Assembly: GCA_964030475.1 (NCBI GenBank)
Contig: CAXIPT010000010.1
Span: 1,005,287-1,069,286, forward strand
Length of the DNA: 64,000 nucleotides
Reading direction: 5' to 3'
Origin: Tethya wilhelma
Lineage: Eukaryota > Porifera > Demospongiae > Tethyida > Tethyidae
The position numbers and the translations under genes were made by a program. The notes under the pieces were generated by a model, which was not told the DNA's origin, did no database searches, and worked only from the letters and a program-made list of their open reading frames with translations. Positions 19,767 to 34,700 of this stretch are shown piece by piece (the first letter of the stretch is position 1; every line of letters begins with the position of its first letter).

Positions 19767-22700
19767 ATTGACACACATTTACACTAATTTTTGTGGTGTG
19801 TGTGTGTGTGTGTTAGTCACACAGACACATATGCAACAATTGCTTATTGTGTGTGTCTTTGGGAAGCAGTTTATGTTCACACTGTCCACGAATGTATGTG
19901 TGCATGCACGTGTAACATGAAACTTATTTGTAAAGCTAGTGTGTTATCAAACTCGATGCAATATTGCTATAGTGTAGCACATGAATGCACCAGTGACAAC
20001 CTCATGCTGCTTACACTGCTATGCATGTTTATGCTACACCAATAGATACTATTACATTTTTCCTATGGAACGCACAAGAGTTTCACGTGCACGAACACAT
20101 GCTTACGCTCACACTAGCCCAAAACATCGTAGGTATTTGCTGGTATTAGAATTAGTAGTGATCATAGCAGTGTGTACAACTAAACTCCAGATCATGAGAG
20201 TTTATTTAAGAGTTGGGTGTGGATACAAGATTATTCATAGTATTTGTTATACACAATACTTATAGTATTTTCTCACAATGTGTGTTATTGTGAAATATTA
20301 TTGTATTAATAAGAAAATCAAACCTTGGGATTGGGTGTGGGCACAAGACTATTTTTACTATATATACACATGATACACAATACTTGGTTCTTCCAACAAG
20401 TTTTGTTGTTGTTGATCGAGTATTTTGGGTTAATCAGACAGCATGTTGTTTATGGGGTACGTGCCGTTTGTGTCAAAATATGAAATTAAATAGTCATTGA
20501 AAATGTATTGGTTTAGTATTCAACTGATTTTTCTAGTCAGATATTTACTAAAAAACATTTTTCAATGACTCTTAATTTTTAATATTTTGACACAAAAAGC
20601 ACCCCATAGTGGTTAATACATTATAGGTTCCAAATTTGTTATCAGCTTTAAAAGTACAGCAATAATAAAAGATTGGTTGACTGTTGTAGGGAGAAATTCT
20701 CTTCAACACACACACACACGAATAAGTACTGTCCATTAGCGTATTGCATACCACTACGTAGTTCATGAGATATTAAAGTCATGTTTTTATAGTCAAGCTT
20801 CTATTGTGGGGTTTCCCGTACCATCTGCTGTGCCTGGGGGGCCTGAGATGGATCACGGCTGTCACGGGGCCGACAACAAGGACAAATGGCTGCAAAAATC
20901 GAGTTTGTTGCCTGGAATGTTTGCGTGAAATTTATATTAAACGTTTCTTCATCTCGCATGTACTCGCTGGCCGAATAGTTGATGAGCTGTTCTCGTTGAA
21001 AGGTTTGACCTCTAAATGTCATGCTCCCGACTCTTCCTTGGTAGTCAATTTTTACTAGGCTTGCTGCTGCAGGTGAATTGGCCTTATTTTGGGCAACTTG
21101 GTCAGAGACAGTTGACGAGGCAAATTTTTCAATCAATTGGGCCACATCTTCAAGAGTCATAGAGCTCTTTGGATTATACCATACTGATAGGCTGAGCTGT
21201 CCCTCCTGAGTAACCCAAGGTTGGTCTGCATCTTCTTTGTGCTTGGGCAGCACGCTGAAAGTGACAATTGAAGTGTTACGACTTGCCATATTTCAGTCCA
21301 GTATGGTATTGATAGTTGGCTATTTGTATACAGCTCTGAGCAAGTTTTGAACTGTAACAGTGACTGCTAGCCTGTATAAAACTTTGGAATTAAGAACTTT
21401 ATGGTGTACACCTGGTCACTCAGACAATTATGGAAGTTCTAAAAATATGCTTTACTATTTTTGTACTAATGGAGTTATGTACTATCAATTCATGCATATG
21501 CCATTCAATTCATGAGGTCATTATGCTGACACAGTCACCACTGCATAATTACCTCTTCATGGTTCATTATTCTCTTGACATGCATGGCATGCACTAGCAG
21601 TAGGCCATGCATTCTTGTACTTCCTGTGGTGTGTGATTTATGTGATGCTTTTTAAGGGCCTTTAGCATTGTAGTGGTATTGTTTCTAGTATTGGAACTGC
21701 TTCTATGTAAATTGAGGTGTGATGAGCTCATTGTTGGTTATGGGGTACATTCTGTTATGAATTAATGTTTAATGAGCAAGAATAAAAGGTTTCTTTTTGG
21801 CAAATTACTGCAGTAAATTTACTGCCAAATTTTAAACAACAGCTTAGACAGTTCTCCTTTTTAACTTTCAGGGCTAAACAGCAAAAAGACAACCTCAGCA
21901 GGCTTACTACACTCAGAGATACCAACAGAAACAGTAGCCAAAATGTTTGGTGTCAGTTTAGTTCAAGAGGCAACGTTCCAGATCGAGTATGAAAGCGTTA
22001 GATGCTTGTATTTCCAACTCTCTGCTGGGCCAGATTTATTCGCTTGACTTCTCTTTCTTATAGTATGAAAAAAATGGTAGCTCAAACTCACTTCTTGTCA
22101 TGATTCTGCAGCAAAAGCAGAGACAAAAGCTGCCGTTTCTCCTTCATTAAACGTGCTGTCAAATTTCTTTTAGATCTGACCCTGCCTTGGTTAAAAAGAG
22201 CCACTTTATACAGTCACACGCGGAATACTTTAACAAAAAAAAACTGACGCCAAAAATTCATGCCAATGGTTTTTTGATTCCTGTAGTAATTTTGTAGTAT
22301 AGCTAGTATTACTCATGTATGACTATCACAGTCTAGCACCTGCCTTACAATTTGTTATGCTGTTCACATGCATCATGTATTATGTATTTTATCATGCACT
22401 CATGCAGCACAAGTATGTCATGCATGCACACTGGTGTACCCTTTTAATACTCTCTGCGGCGCATTATAGAAGCTCTAGCCATCAAACATTCATAGCTACT
22501 GATCAAAATGTTTGTAACATATATACGTCATCTAGTTCGCGAGATTAATTTAAATGAATCTTCATCCAATTATTGTCCATTAAGCTTCCATTTTGTGACT
22601 ATCATGTTCCGTTAATCTGCTGTGCCTATGGTGCCTGAGGGTTGTTAGAACAATTTTGACCTAGCAAAAAACAAGGACAACAAAATAGCCATAGCTTGGT

Positions 22701-25700
22701 CCGTCTTAAACTGTTGAATTCTTGTGTTAACGTCACATTGAATTGTCTTCTGTGGATAAATACTTGTTTGAACAGCATATTGAATGTTTCTCCATCATGC
22801 ATGTACTCACTGGCCAAACAGTTGATCATATGCCCACGGCCAATGGTATTGTACATATACAGTATACTTAGTATTAAGATTTGTCTACTATAACAGAAGA
22901 GACCTTACATTATAGTGAGTCAGACATTATGGTTGCACCCTGACACAACAGGAAGCAACTACAGTATGTCTGGGTGTATCACAGGATGTGTTTGATTCTG
23001 CTATATAACACTAGTAATCAGGGAAATATCCTGTTCATGTGAAGTCCCAACGAAAACAGATACCATGCACATCATGAATTGTGAATGTTGCTTTGCATTA
23101 TAAATTTGCAGAATATAGCTACCATGCTCCCCCTGTAGACTCTCACCATGTAGAGGAGGTTCGACACAGTTGACCTTTGTTTGACCTTTTGTACAATTAA
23201 ATTCAGTCCTCCATGTATGCATGCAGTATAATGTATTGAATATGTGGAGGACTTTAATTACAAAAGGTCAAGAAAAGGTCAACTGTGTTGAACCTCCACT
23301 GGACTCTCAGGCACAATCGTGTTCTTTAACCAACAGGTTTGATACGTACTGTACATTATATGAACAAAACTCTAAAGACAATTTGTAATGCTTTAGTGAC
23401 TGACAGTGTCACGCAATTCATATGTGTACTAACTTACATGCATGCATGTACACTATAACAGTTACTGTATATTGCTACATATATAAACTCGTGAAAATTG
23501 ATAGTTAGTCTTCTATTTTGGATTATCACGTTCCATCTGCTGTGCCTGAGGTGCCTGAGGGTTGTTTGAACGATTTTGACAGAACAAAAAACAAGGACAG
23601 CACAATAGCCAAAGCTTAGTCGGTCTCACACTGCTGTGAAACACTTGTGTGAACATCATATTGAATGTTTCACCATCACGCATGTACTCACTGGCTGAAC
23701 AGTTCATCATCTGTTCACGACGGACGATCTGGCCTCTAAATGTCATCGTATTGACTGTACCTTGGTAGTTCATATTCGACATGGACATTAGTCGAGGATT
23801 TTGCGTCGAAGCTTGGTTGAGTTGTTCAGAAACTGTTGACGAGGCAAATTTTTCAATCAATTGGGCCACATCTTCAAGAGTCAGAGAGTCCTTTGGATTT
23901 AACCATACTGACATGTTGAGCTGGCCTTCCTGAGTAACCCAAGGTTGGTCTGCATCTTCTTTGTACTTGGGAAGCACACTGAAAGTGACACTTGAAGTGC
24001 TTTGACTGGACATAATCTACTTTATGAAGCACTATATCAATTATAAGAGTCTATAGATAGATGGCTGAGATATCAATTGACTGCTTGCCTGTTTGAGACT
24101 TGAGTGTGGAGTAAACACTTTTATAGAACTGGCTGGAGTGTATATGACTGTAACATGACAATTGTAGCACATATATATACTTGGTACTGGCAGGAGTTTG
24201 TCTACTAATGGAGGTTACATTAGTGACATAACTTCTTACATCGTGGCTGCATGCACCACACAACAGGAAGCAACTATAAGTGAATTACTGTAAGTCTGAG
24301 TAATGTATCACAGGATGTGTTTAAAGTTTGCCCACACAAGTACATAATAGGGAAATATCCTGTAATGCAAAGTCCCAACAAAAACAGAATCTGACATCCT
24401 AAAGCTAGAACTTGAACTGTACAGAATTAAATGTAAAAGTTGCTTTGCACTATAAACATGCAGTACAATGTTGTATATTGGTGTTAGCCTTGTTCCCAGG
24501 CTCTCTCCCAGTGAATATTTATGCACACTCACGCGTACGCACAGAAATAGGAAGGAAGAGAGCCTGGGAACGAGGCTCTAGTACTGTACCATGCCAAATT
24601 GTGTTTTCCTTAACTCAGCAGGTGTAATTACTGTATCAAAACTCAAAGACGATTTTAATGGTTATAGTTATGAATTCATACTAACTGGGTAGATATAACT
24701 TTGTAAAATGGGTTAATTGTCAAGCTTCTATTTTGGAGTATCACGTTCCATCTGCTGTGCCTGGGGTGCTTGAGTGTTGTTGGAACTACTTTGACAGAGC
24801 ATAAAGCAAGGACAACAAAATTGCCAAGGTTGTATATTGCTTTGATATACTTGTGTGAACACCATGTTGAATGTTTCTCCATCACGCATGTACTCACTGG
24901 CTGAACAGTTGGTCATCTGTTCACGACGAATGGTCTGGCCTCTAAATGTCATCGTATTGACTGTTCCTTGATAGTTGATGTTCGACATGGCCGAAGCTTG
25001 TTTGAGTTGTTGAGAAACCATTGACAAGGCAAATTTTTCAATCAATTGTGCTACATCTTCAAGAGTCATAGAGCTCTTTGGATTGAACCATACTGCGAAG
25101 TTCAGCTGTCCCTCCTGAGTCACCCAAGGTTGGTCTGCATCTTCTTTGCACTTGGGCAACACACTGAAGGTCGTACTTGAAGTGTTACGACCAGCCATAC
25201 TTTGTTTAGAGTTTATACTCTCAGTAAAGCACTTGCGTTCAACTCTACACACTGTCAGGTGGTTTATTCTGAGCAAATTTTAGGTTTGCCCTTTTGACAG
25301 TAGTTTTGTAGACTAGTGTACACTAGCTAACTCTACCTTGACTTGATAGCTACAGTATATATACTCACTCAGTAAAAGGTACAAATTGTATAGTACTAAT
25401 GGAGCTAGGGTGTGTACTGCACATGCAGTACGTAGTAAACAAGATATTATGAATATTAATCAATACTGAGTGTTAATCATATTCATGAGTTGGGGGAGGG
25501 TACAATGTGAATAATAAAAAATGATTCATTGAGCACTAAACTCGGCCAAAATCTAGCAAATTAACTATAAGCTCTATTAACCCCCCTTTTGAAGCAAAAG
25601 AAGAACTAGGACTCTAGCTGGCATAATCATATAACATTTTAAAGTGCGGATGAAAGATGTTCCAGAATGCACCAAAATTCTCCTAAACTGACCTATGTAC

Positions 25701-28700
25701 ATTTCCCAAAATTTTTTGGAGAGCATGCCCCAAGCCCCCCCTAGATTTACCGTTGTTTCATATATACATGTAACACCTGACTATAATCAAAATGCACCCC
25801 CCTTTCAAGAATCCTGGCTACAGGCCTGCTATTATGCTTGATCTTTATCCTACATGTGCGTATACTATATAGAAGTCGATAAAAAAAAATCTTGCTATGA
25901 GAGAATGAAAATTTGATCATAGTTACGTACACTATATGTTCATGCATAATTTTTACACACTATAATATTATGTAGTTCACGAGATATTAAACTCATGTTT
26001 TAGTAGTCAAGCTTCTATTGTGGGGTTTCCCTTTCCATCTCCTGAGCTTGAGGGGCCTGAGATGGATCACGGCTGTCTGATGGCCGACAACAACAAAATT
26101 TTAGGTCTGGAAAAACTGGGTCGTTTATTGTCCGGAATACTTGCGTGATGTTCAGATTAAACGTTTCTCCATCTCGCATGTACTCACTGGCTAAACAGTT
26201 GATCAGCTGTTCTCGATGAATGGCCTCACCTCTGAACGTCATTGTGCCAGCGCTTGCTTTATGGTCAAACTTTACACGAGCTCTCCCGGTTGACCTAGCG
26301 TAAGCTTCAGCGAGTTGTTCAGAAACTGTTGACAATATCCATTTTTCAATCAATTGGGCCACATCTTCAAGAGTCATAGAGCTCTTTGGATTGTACCATA
26401 CCGACAGGTTGAGCTGGCCCTCTTGAGTAACCCAAGGTTGGTCTGCATCTTCTTTGTGCTTGGGCAGCACACTAAAAGTGACACTTCCAGCGCTAGCATT
26501 ACGACTTGCCATATTCTACTTTACTTTCAGTGAAGCACTTTAGGTAGTCAGTGACTATTACTTTATGTATTATAATTATTGGGCTGAGAAAATGTTGATA
26601 TATTGATTGCTGGCCTGTTTAAGGCTTGAGTATCGGGCAAATGGTTTTATATACGGTCCCCTATGACTTGGCTGGAATATACACACATATACTAGTATAC
26701 ACATATACATGTACACTCAGAATAAGATACAGTATGTGTCTACTAATGAGGGTCATATTATATATATATATAGTGACATAGCTCCTTGCATAATGGTTGC
26801 ACCTGGTTGCATATACAGTACGTCTGCATCATATTACAGGATGTATTAAATTTGAGTTCGCTGCATGACTCTATAATCAGGGAAATATTATGTTCAGAGC
26901 CCCAATGAAAACGGATACTGTATACATCAAAAAAAAATTTTTACAAAAAAATATCGGTAGTTACGTTAAACATCAAACATGCAGGTTATCAGTTATCAAG
27001 CAGCTAGGCTGATATTTCTGACTGATGTGCACAGTATTATTACAATATAATTGTTTCCCGTGTCTAATTTCATCCTCTAAGCATGCAGATCAATTGATTC
27101 CTGGCATGTGGAATCATGCATGAGTGTAATCGAATACTAAGATATAACATGTAGGTTGCAGGCACAAAAGTGATGGTTTCCATTAATAAAATTACATGTA
27201 TGTACCCCCCCCCTTCCCCAAATTCATGAATATGTCTAACACTCAGTGGAAAAATTCTTGAGAGAATTAAGACTATGATCATGCAACAGCCAATGATGGC
27301 AACCTTTCATGCACAAAAGAAAACCAAGCCATCCCCTTTTAGTTATTACATGTTGCCTGAAGAGAAGAAGACAAGGCCTTGTTTTTGAGACTTTGATGCA
27401 TGCATGATTGAGTTGGTTGACGTACCATGAATACACGTTGCATGTATACAATTAACACTTGCATTTCTGCTCGTGTTTGCTGTAATACTTCACCATGGGA
27501 CCCACTTTTTTGTTTGTTTGTTTGTTTGTTTGTTTGTTTGTTTGTTTCCAAGGATTGACGTGAAATCAGTGAAAATTGCTTCCCACAAACTCTATTTTAT
27601 ACTGTATGTTATGTACATTTCTTACCACTTTCCAGCATTGGTCTTTTTCTTCTTCCTGCATGTCCATATGAGTGCCGTGGTGACAATGATCAATGCTACC
27701 ACCAGCAACACAACCAAGGCACCTAGAGCTGCGACCACATGCACTCCGAACATTATTTCACCATTATCATTGCTTGTGGTCATTGTAAGATTGCAATCTT
27801 TACCGATAGTCTCTGTACGGGCTTCGTTTCTTGTTGTATCGACTGTATTTTCACTTTCAAAGTGGAAATCTTCTGTAACAGTCACTACATGTGTTGTTGA
27901 TGATTCTTGCACCTTTTCTGTGGTGATTTCTTGTAGTGTGGTTGTGTGAGTCATTTTGGATGATGGTGTAGTTTGGGGCGATTCGTGCAAACATAGCTCT
28001 GCGTTGAGACGTCTCAGAATGGGACATATGGAGTCTGTGTTCTCCTGTTCTTTCTGTTGATCGTACATCTTGCAGAATTCTGTGTCTAGCTCTGTGCCCT
28101 CCAGGCAGTCTAGACGAGCTGTGTGTATGAATATTCGTAGTGTACAAATTGGACCTTGTAAAAACTGATTGTGAGTATAGCTAGTGTGTACATGTGAAAC
28201 CTAGCCTACATGTAGCTTACTTACTCCTAATTTTTTTTTTACTATTGTCAGTCAACGGTTTGTTGTATGAAATTTTAACTTGCACAATTGAATTCAGCAT
28301 AAAATAGGCTTTCAAATGATATTATAGTTTGTCATTATATTTCAGGTACAAGCCTGTCATATACAGAGTGGTTTAATTCAGGATCCACACAACACCTACG
28401 GGAAACGATCATAATTATATACTCAATTTCACTACTTTGAGTTTGTTACTATATTATTCACATTCACTACTTATGGGTTGGGTCCTAAGTCAGGCCTACA
28501 TTTAGTAAAACATAACAAAATGGATATCATTTGAAAGATCTCTTTGCACTGAATGCATTGGTGCTGGTCCCAGTTCCATACGACCTTTCTGGACTCCAAT
28601 GTAATGAAGGTGTTTTTAGGTGCTTTTTCTGTACTGACTACACATTTTCGACTATTGTTGGTCAACAGTTTGTTGTATGAAAATTTAACTTGGACCATTG

Positions 28701-29823
28701 AATTCAGCATTAAATGGGCTTTCAAATATATAGTTTGCCATATTTCAGGTACAAACTTATGATACAAAGTCTGTTTAATTTAGAACATATATAATTCCTA
28801 TTGAAAGGCATATTGCTCACATTCACTACTTTTGTGTTGGGTCGTAAGTCAAGCCTACATTTAGTAATGATAACAAAATGGATATCATTTGAAAGCTCAC
28901 TTTGCACTGAATGCAATAGTGCTAGTCCCAGTTCCATACGACCTAATTTGACTCCAATATACCGAAGGTGCTTTTAGGTGCTTTTTCTGTACTGATTACA
29001 CATTTTGTACTATTGTCGGTCAACGATTTGTTGTATAAAAATTTAACTTGCACCATTGAATTCAGCATTTAATGAGCTTTCAAATGATATATAGTTTGCC
29101 ATATTTCTGATAAAACTTATGATACAAAGTCTGTTTAATTCAGAACATATATATAATTTCTATTGAAAGCTATATTCACATTCACTACTTTTGGGTTGGA
29201 TCGTAAGTCAGGCCTACGTTTAGTAAATCGTAACAAAATGGATATCATTTGAAAGATCTCTTTACACTAAATGCATTGGTGCTGGTCCCAGTTCCATATG
29301 ACCTTTCTGGACTCCAATGTAATTAAGGTGTTTTAGGTGCTTTTTCTGTACTGACTACACATTTTCGACTATTGTTGGTCAACGGTTTGTTGTATGAAAA
29401 TTTAACTTCGACCATTGAATTCAGCATTAAATGGGCTTTCAAATGATATATAGTTTGCCATATTTCAGGTACAAACTTATGATACAAAATCTGTTTAATT
29501 CAGAACATATATAATTCCTATTGAAAGCTATATTCACATTCACTACTTTTGGGTTGGGTCGTAAGTCAGGCCTACGTTTATCTATAGTAAATGATAACAA
29601 AATGGATATCATTTGAAAGATCTCTTTGCACTCAATGCAATGGTGCTAGTCCTAGTTCCATACGACCTTTTTTGGCTCCAATATACCAAAGGTGCTTTTA
29701 GGTGCTTTTTCTGTACTGACAACACATTTTTAACTATTGTCAGTCAACAGTTTGTTGTATGCAAATTTAACTTGGAGCATTGAATTTAGTATGAAATGAG
29801 CTTTCAAATGATATATNTGTGTG

Positions 29824-29856
<33 letters not shown>

Positions 29857-31741
29857 AATTGTGACTTAATTCCCAAACTAAAAGTTTTAATAATTACTTA
29901 GATTTTGTTGACCTCTATTGTTTAAAACTCTATACAACTTTCCCATAATAATATTATTGTTTATACTGTAATACAATTAACTTTTCAATGGTGGTGCCTG
30001 GTCAATAGTGAATCTAATAATATTATAATATTTTGAAGTGTGTGTGACTTTGAATACCCAAACTGAAAGTTTGAATATTAGATTATCTTTTGACCCCTCT
30101 ATAAATTATTGTTTATACTAGGAATGGAGACCACACTACATATTTTGTGGTGATACACTACAGATTGTAGGCTGGCAAAGCAGTAGTATTCTCAGCTTTC
30201 ACTGCCTATTAGTCCTAGCCTCATTCCCAGGCTCTCTCCCTGCTAATATTACACACTGAAAAATTAGAAGGGAGAGAGAGCCTGGTACGAGAAATCACGT
30301 GAATTACATTCCCGTAGAGAGATAATAGAGCAAGAGAGTTTGTATGATTTCTCTACTACAGCATACTGTTTTTTCTACGTCGGAATGAGGCTTATTTTAG
30401 TCCTCTCTCTAAATCAACTATGTATTCTAAGCAAAGCAAAGGAGGAAGGCTTGCATGGTTTACTTGAGGTTAATAATGGTAGTCTAAGGGACTACAAATT
30501 AGTTCATTAATGTGGAAGTGTTACTGTCAACATGGCACTGTATGGGTGGATGTTTACATGAAGCACTCTAATTATAGCTCGCCACAACTTGCAATCTTCA
30601 ACCAGCACAAGCAAGCTAAATAGTTACTGTTTCTATTTTGTTTTGTTTTGTTTTCCTAGAAAGTAAATAATAATTGTCATCTATACTAAATTAATTATCA
30701 GTTGACCACACAGTTGCAAACATGCATGATATCATTGTGGTGTAGGGATACCATACCTACCTTGTTTCCTTTTTCCTTGGAAATGAGACGATTCGCAGTC
30801 AAAAATAATCCCTTAGCCTGTAAAATGCACTGAGAGTTTTAATCATACTAAAATTTCAATCTTATAGCAGCAGCTAAACTAGGTTGATTGTTGATTGTCC
30901 GTTTTGGGAGGCAAAAGTGAATAAAATTATTATGATAAAAGTAATTTTTCTGATCCGTGTATAGGTATAAATTATTAATAACATTGTGTGTGCTATGGTA
31001 ACATCTCCAACAACTAATTCTTGTTACCTTACATATGCAGTGACCTTTGAACCAGACACAGTAACTCCGCCTGCATCCCAGATCCTGAACCGGTCTGAGA
31101 TTTGTGCCAACACCACCTGTACGGATGGTTTCTACTGCAACAGTGACACGGGAACTTGTTTCCCTCGATGTGGCTCCTTCAGCCAACACTCCCACACGAC
31201 CACTCTGGTCGTGGACGTTGTGGAGATCATTGCAGCTAGCGTGGGGATCATCAGTGGCGTGGCCATGTTGATCATTGCTATCACCAGACGAAAGAAAATG
31301 TGAGTTTTACTGTGAATGCATGATTGATTTATGCAGATCGAGTTTTGCTTGAGTTAGTCCTAGCACCAAACCCATTAAGATAATTGTCTATAATATGGTT
31401 TTGTTATTGTATATACAGAAAACTAAAGCTAGGTCTGGGTATATAGACAGCACAAGTCAAGTTTTGTCTAATGCTTATTTTTTTGTAAATATAATTATTA
31501 ACCCGTGTGTGGTAAATTGCCAGCATAATAGTGGGACGGGAAGCCGAGGCAGTCGAAAGGAAGAATTAGCATCTTCCTCTCTCCTCCCCCACGAGAGAAT
31601 GCTGCATAGCATCTCAATGAGTGCTCATTAATTTCCTTGTTTAAGGCATGTTTTAGTGTGGGTGTCATATGGGTGGCTGTGTGGCTTGATTGGTATGTTC
31701 TGCGACTTCCAGCCACAGATCCACGGTTCAATTCCCACCAC

Positions 31742-31779
<38 letters not shown>

Positions 31780-34700
31780 AAAGTAGGCCACTGCGGGTTG
31801 CTTTCAGCCAGAGAAAACTAAAATACATATTCTGCCAAACAAGAGACTCTTGTGTCTACTCTAATTACACATTTGATTAGTTGTGTCTGCCTGGTTAAGT
31901 GAATAAGCAAAAGTGATTCCCAACACCCATGCACTTAAATTAATTAGCACATCATTCTGGATGATGTAATTGTGATGTAATTGTGATGTAATAGGGCAAA
32001 AAGTACCGAAAAATTTAATAATAAAATTAATGTGAATTGTCTTGCAGATTTGTGTTCCCGACTGCATTTGTTGTGTATCAGACTATATCACTACTTATAC
32101 TAGGTAAGCAGTCACACATGTATCATTATATCACTGAAGTAGCATCTAGCACTAAAAGTTGTTTCAAAGCCTCCTAACTTGAACAAGTACCAATAAGTCT
32201 ATGGAATTTTGGGGGACACTTTTTTCCATGTAGAAGTACACCAAGTGAAGTCAGTAGTTTTTGGGATCGACACTTTACATGTATATAGTTGTAGTACACT
32301 GTGTTTAAAGTGTGTAGTTTTACTTTCATTTTTTACATACCAAAATTTAACAGTGCATGATGCATAAGTTAGAATTAANCACAGTGAATAGTATTCTAAA
32401 ATACCTACCAATCACCCCCGATGACATCATTGTTGATATTGGAGGAGGAACAGGTGAGGTAGCACATAGAGTCTGGAAAGAAGCAAAGCTCAAGAACCCT
32501 ATCCTCTGTGTCGATCCTTCACAAGGAATGCTAGAGATCGCCAAAGGAAAAGACGGTATCAAAACAGTTTGTGCAACAGCTGAGGAATTCTTAAGTGATC
32601 TACAAAATGCTAAAAATTACGAGCCATTCACCAAATTTCTGCTGTGTGGCTGTGCCCACCTATTCACAGACCGAGAAACCGTCTATTCAAGATTGAAATT
32701 TCTTCTTCCGGCTGGCAAAGGACAAAGTTGCATTATTAGCTATTTCACGTACATAGCACCTCTGATACCCACTGCTGCTGAACTGTACAAATCTGGTTAC
32801 ATACAAAGAGAGCTTGAGCAAGATGCAAAAGTGATTGATAGTGTTGGTTTAAAATGGAAGGTTTTTGATGTTGTGGAAAAGCATCCACTCAAGAAGGCTT
32901 ACTGGTATGACTTTCATCGTAATCGAATGTTGCGTTGCATTCATCCTCTTAGTGATTCTGAGATAGAAGAAGGGATTCAAGAGTTGGAGAAAAAGTACGG
33001 GGACCAAGAAACGATTGATATAGAAGTGCATCTTAAACTCTTTATCCTGGAGAGTTAAAAATCCCTGGAATTCATGATTGAGTATTATTATCTATCTTTG
33101 TTATTTATCAAACCTTTGGTTAGATAATATTATTACTAATAAATAATTATTATCAGTTTCAAAATGCACTAGCTACAGGTACACTGACGTATGCAGCATG
33201 AGGTCGTAATTAAGTATGGTGTGTACTTATCAGTGTCAAAATTAGAGTGACTGTGATTCTAGTCAATGAGCTCGAGGGTGCTTGCATGTGAACAAAAGAA
33301 TCACATAATTAAGGGTGTGCAAGAATCACCCTTATGTGGTTCTTTAAAGAACCACATAACCACATAAGTTTAATACACCCTCAATGTGATGCACACCCTC
33401 AATATATGTGCAGGAACCTTATGAGGGTGCACTCATTGGTAATTAATGACATATTTGAATCTACCATGCCAATGTCAGACCCCTCATCAAAAAGCTTATA
33501 CTTTATTGAGAAGAAAAACTTGTCAATCATACAGTATAACTGCAATATAACTACATGTATGTATTATTATATGGCATATATATGCCTAGCCTCAGAGCTT
33601 ACAAGTACATAAAAATAATAATACTGAAAAATTATAGTAAACACTGCCAAAGATGTATTATATAATACATCAAAAACATTCCAGAATGGCACCCTTAAGA
33701 TGTACCTCTATATCAAACGTGTCTAAATTCCTGTACTTTTCCTCCAACTCTTGAATTCCATCCTCTATCTCTGAATCACTAAGTGGAAGCATGCAACGCA
33801 ACATTCGATGGCGATGAAAGTCATAACAGTAAGCCTTCTTAAGTGGATGTGCTTCCACAACATCAAAAACTTTCCATTTCAAACCAACACTATCAAACAC
33901 TTTTGTATCTTGCTCGAACTCTCTTTGTACGTAGCCAGATTTGTACAGTTCAGCAGCAGTGGAGATTAGAGGTGCCATGTATGTGGTATAGACTACAATG
34001 CAACTATGTCCTTTACCAGCCTGAAGAAGATTTTTCAACCTTGAGTACACAGTTACTCGGTCAGTAAAATACTGTGCACAGTTACACAATAGAAATTTAG
34101 TAAATGGTTTGTTGGTGTCAGCCTTTTCTGGATCAGTAAAGAATTCTTCAGCTGTCGCACAGAACGTTCCAATGCCGTCTTTTCCTTTGGCTATCTCTAG
34201 CATTCCTTGTGAAGGATCGACACAGAGAATGGGGTTCTTGAGCTTTGCTTCTTTCCAGACTCTATGTGCTACATCACCAGTTCCTCCTCCAATATCAACA
34301 ATGATGTCGTCANTTTTGGACTCCAATGTAATGAAGGTGTTTTTAGGTGTTTTTTCTGTACTGAGTACACATTTTCAACTATTGTTGGTCAACAGTTTGT
34401 TGTATGAAAGTTTAACTTGGACCATTGAATTCAGCATTAAATGGGCTTTCAAATGATATATAGTTAGCCATATTTCAGGTACAAACTTATGATACAAAGT
34501 CTGTTTAATTTAGAACATATATAATTCCTATTGAAAGCTATATTATTCACATTCACTACTTTTGGGTTGGGTCGTAAGTCAGGCCTACGTTTAGTAAATC
34601 ATAACAAAATGGATATCATTTGAAAGATCTCTTTGCACTGAATGCAATGGTGCTAGTCCCAGTTCCATACGACCTAATTTGACTCCAATATACCAAAGGT

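Noticed and set aside
18874..21058. 84-aa plus-strand ORFs at 18874 and 20804
   Set aside because: Antisense to the two near-identical ~160-aa genes; the frame carries no independent signal.
21871..22046. Plus-strand exon encoding [20 protein letters not shown]
   Set aside because: It has a plausible acceptor, but no partner exon, donor or recognisable family; too weak to call.
31498..31880. Overlapping ORFs with poly-Phe or poly-Lys
   Set aside because: They are produced by the SINE A-tail read in different frames.
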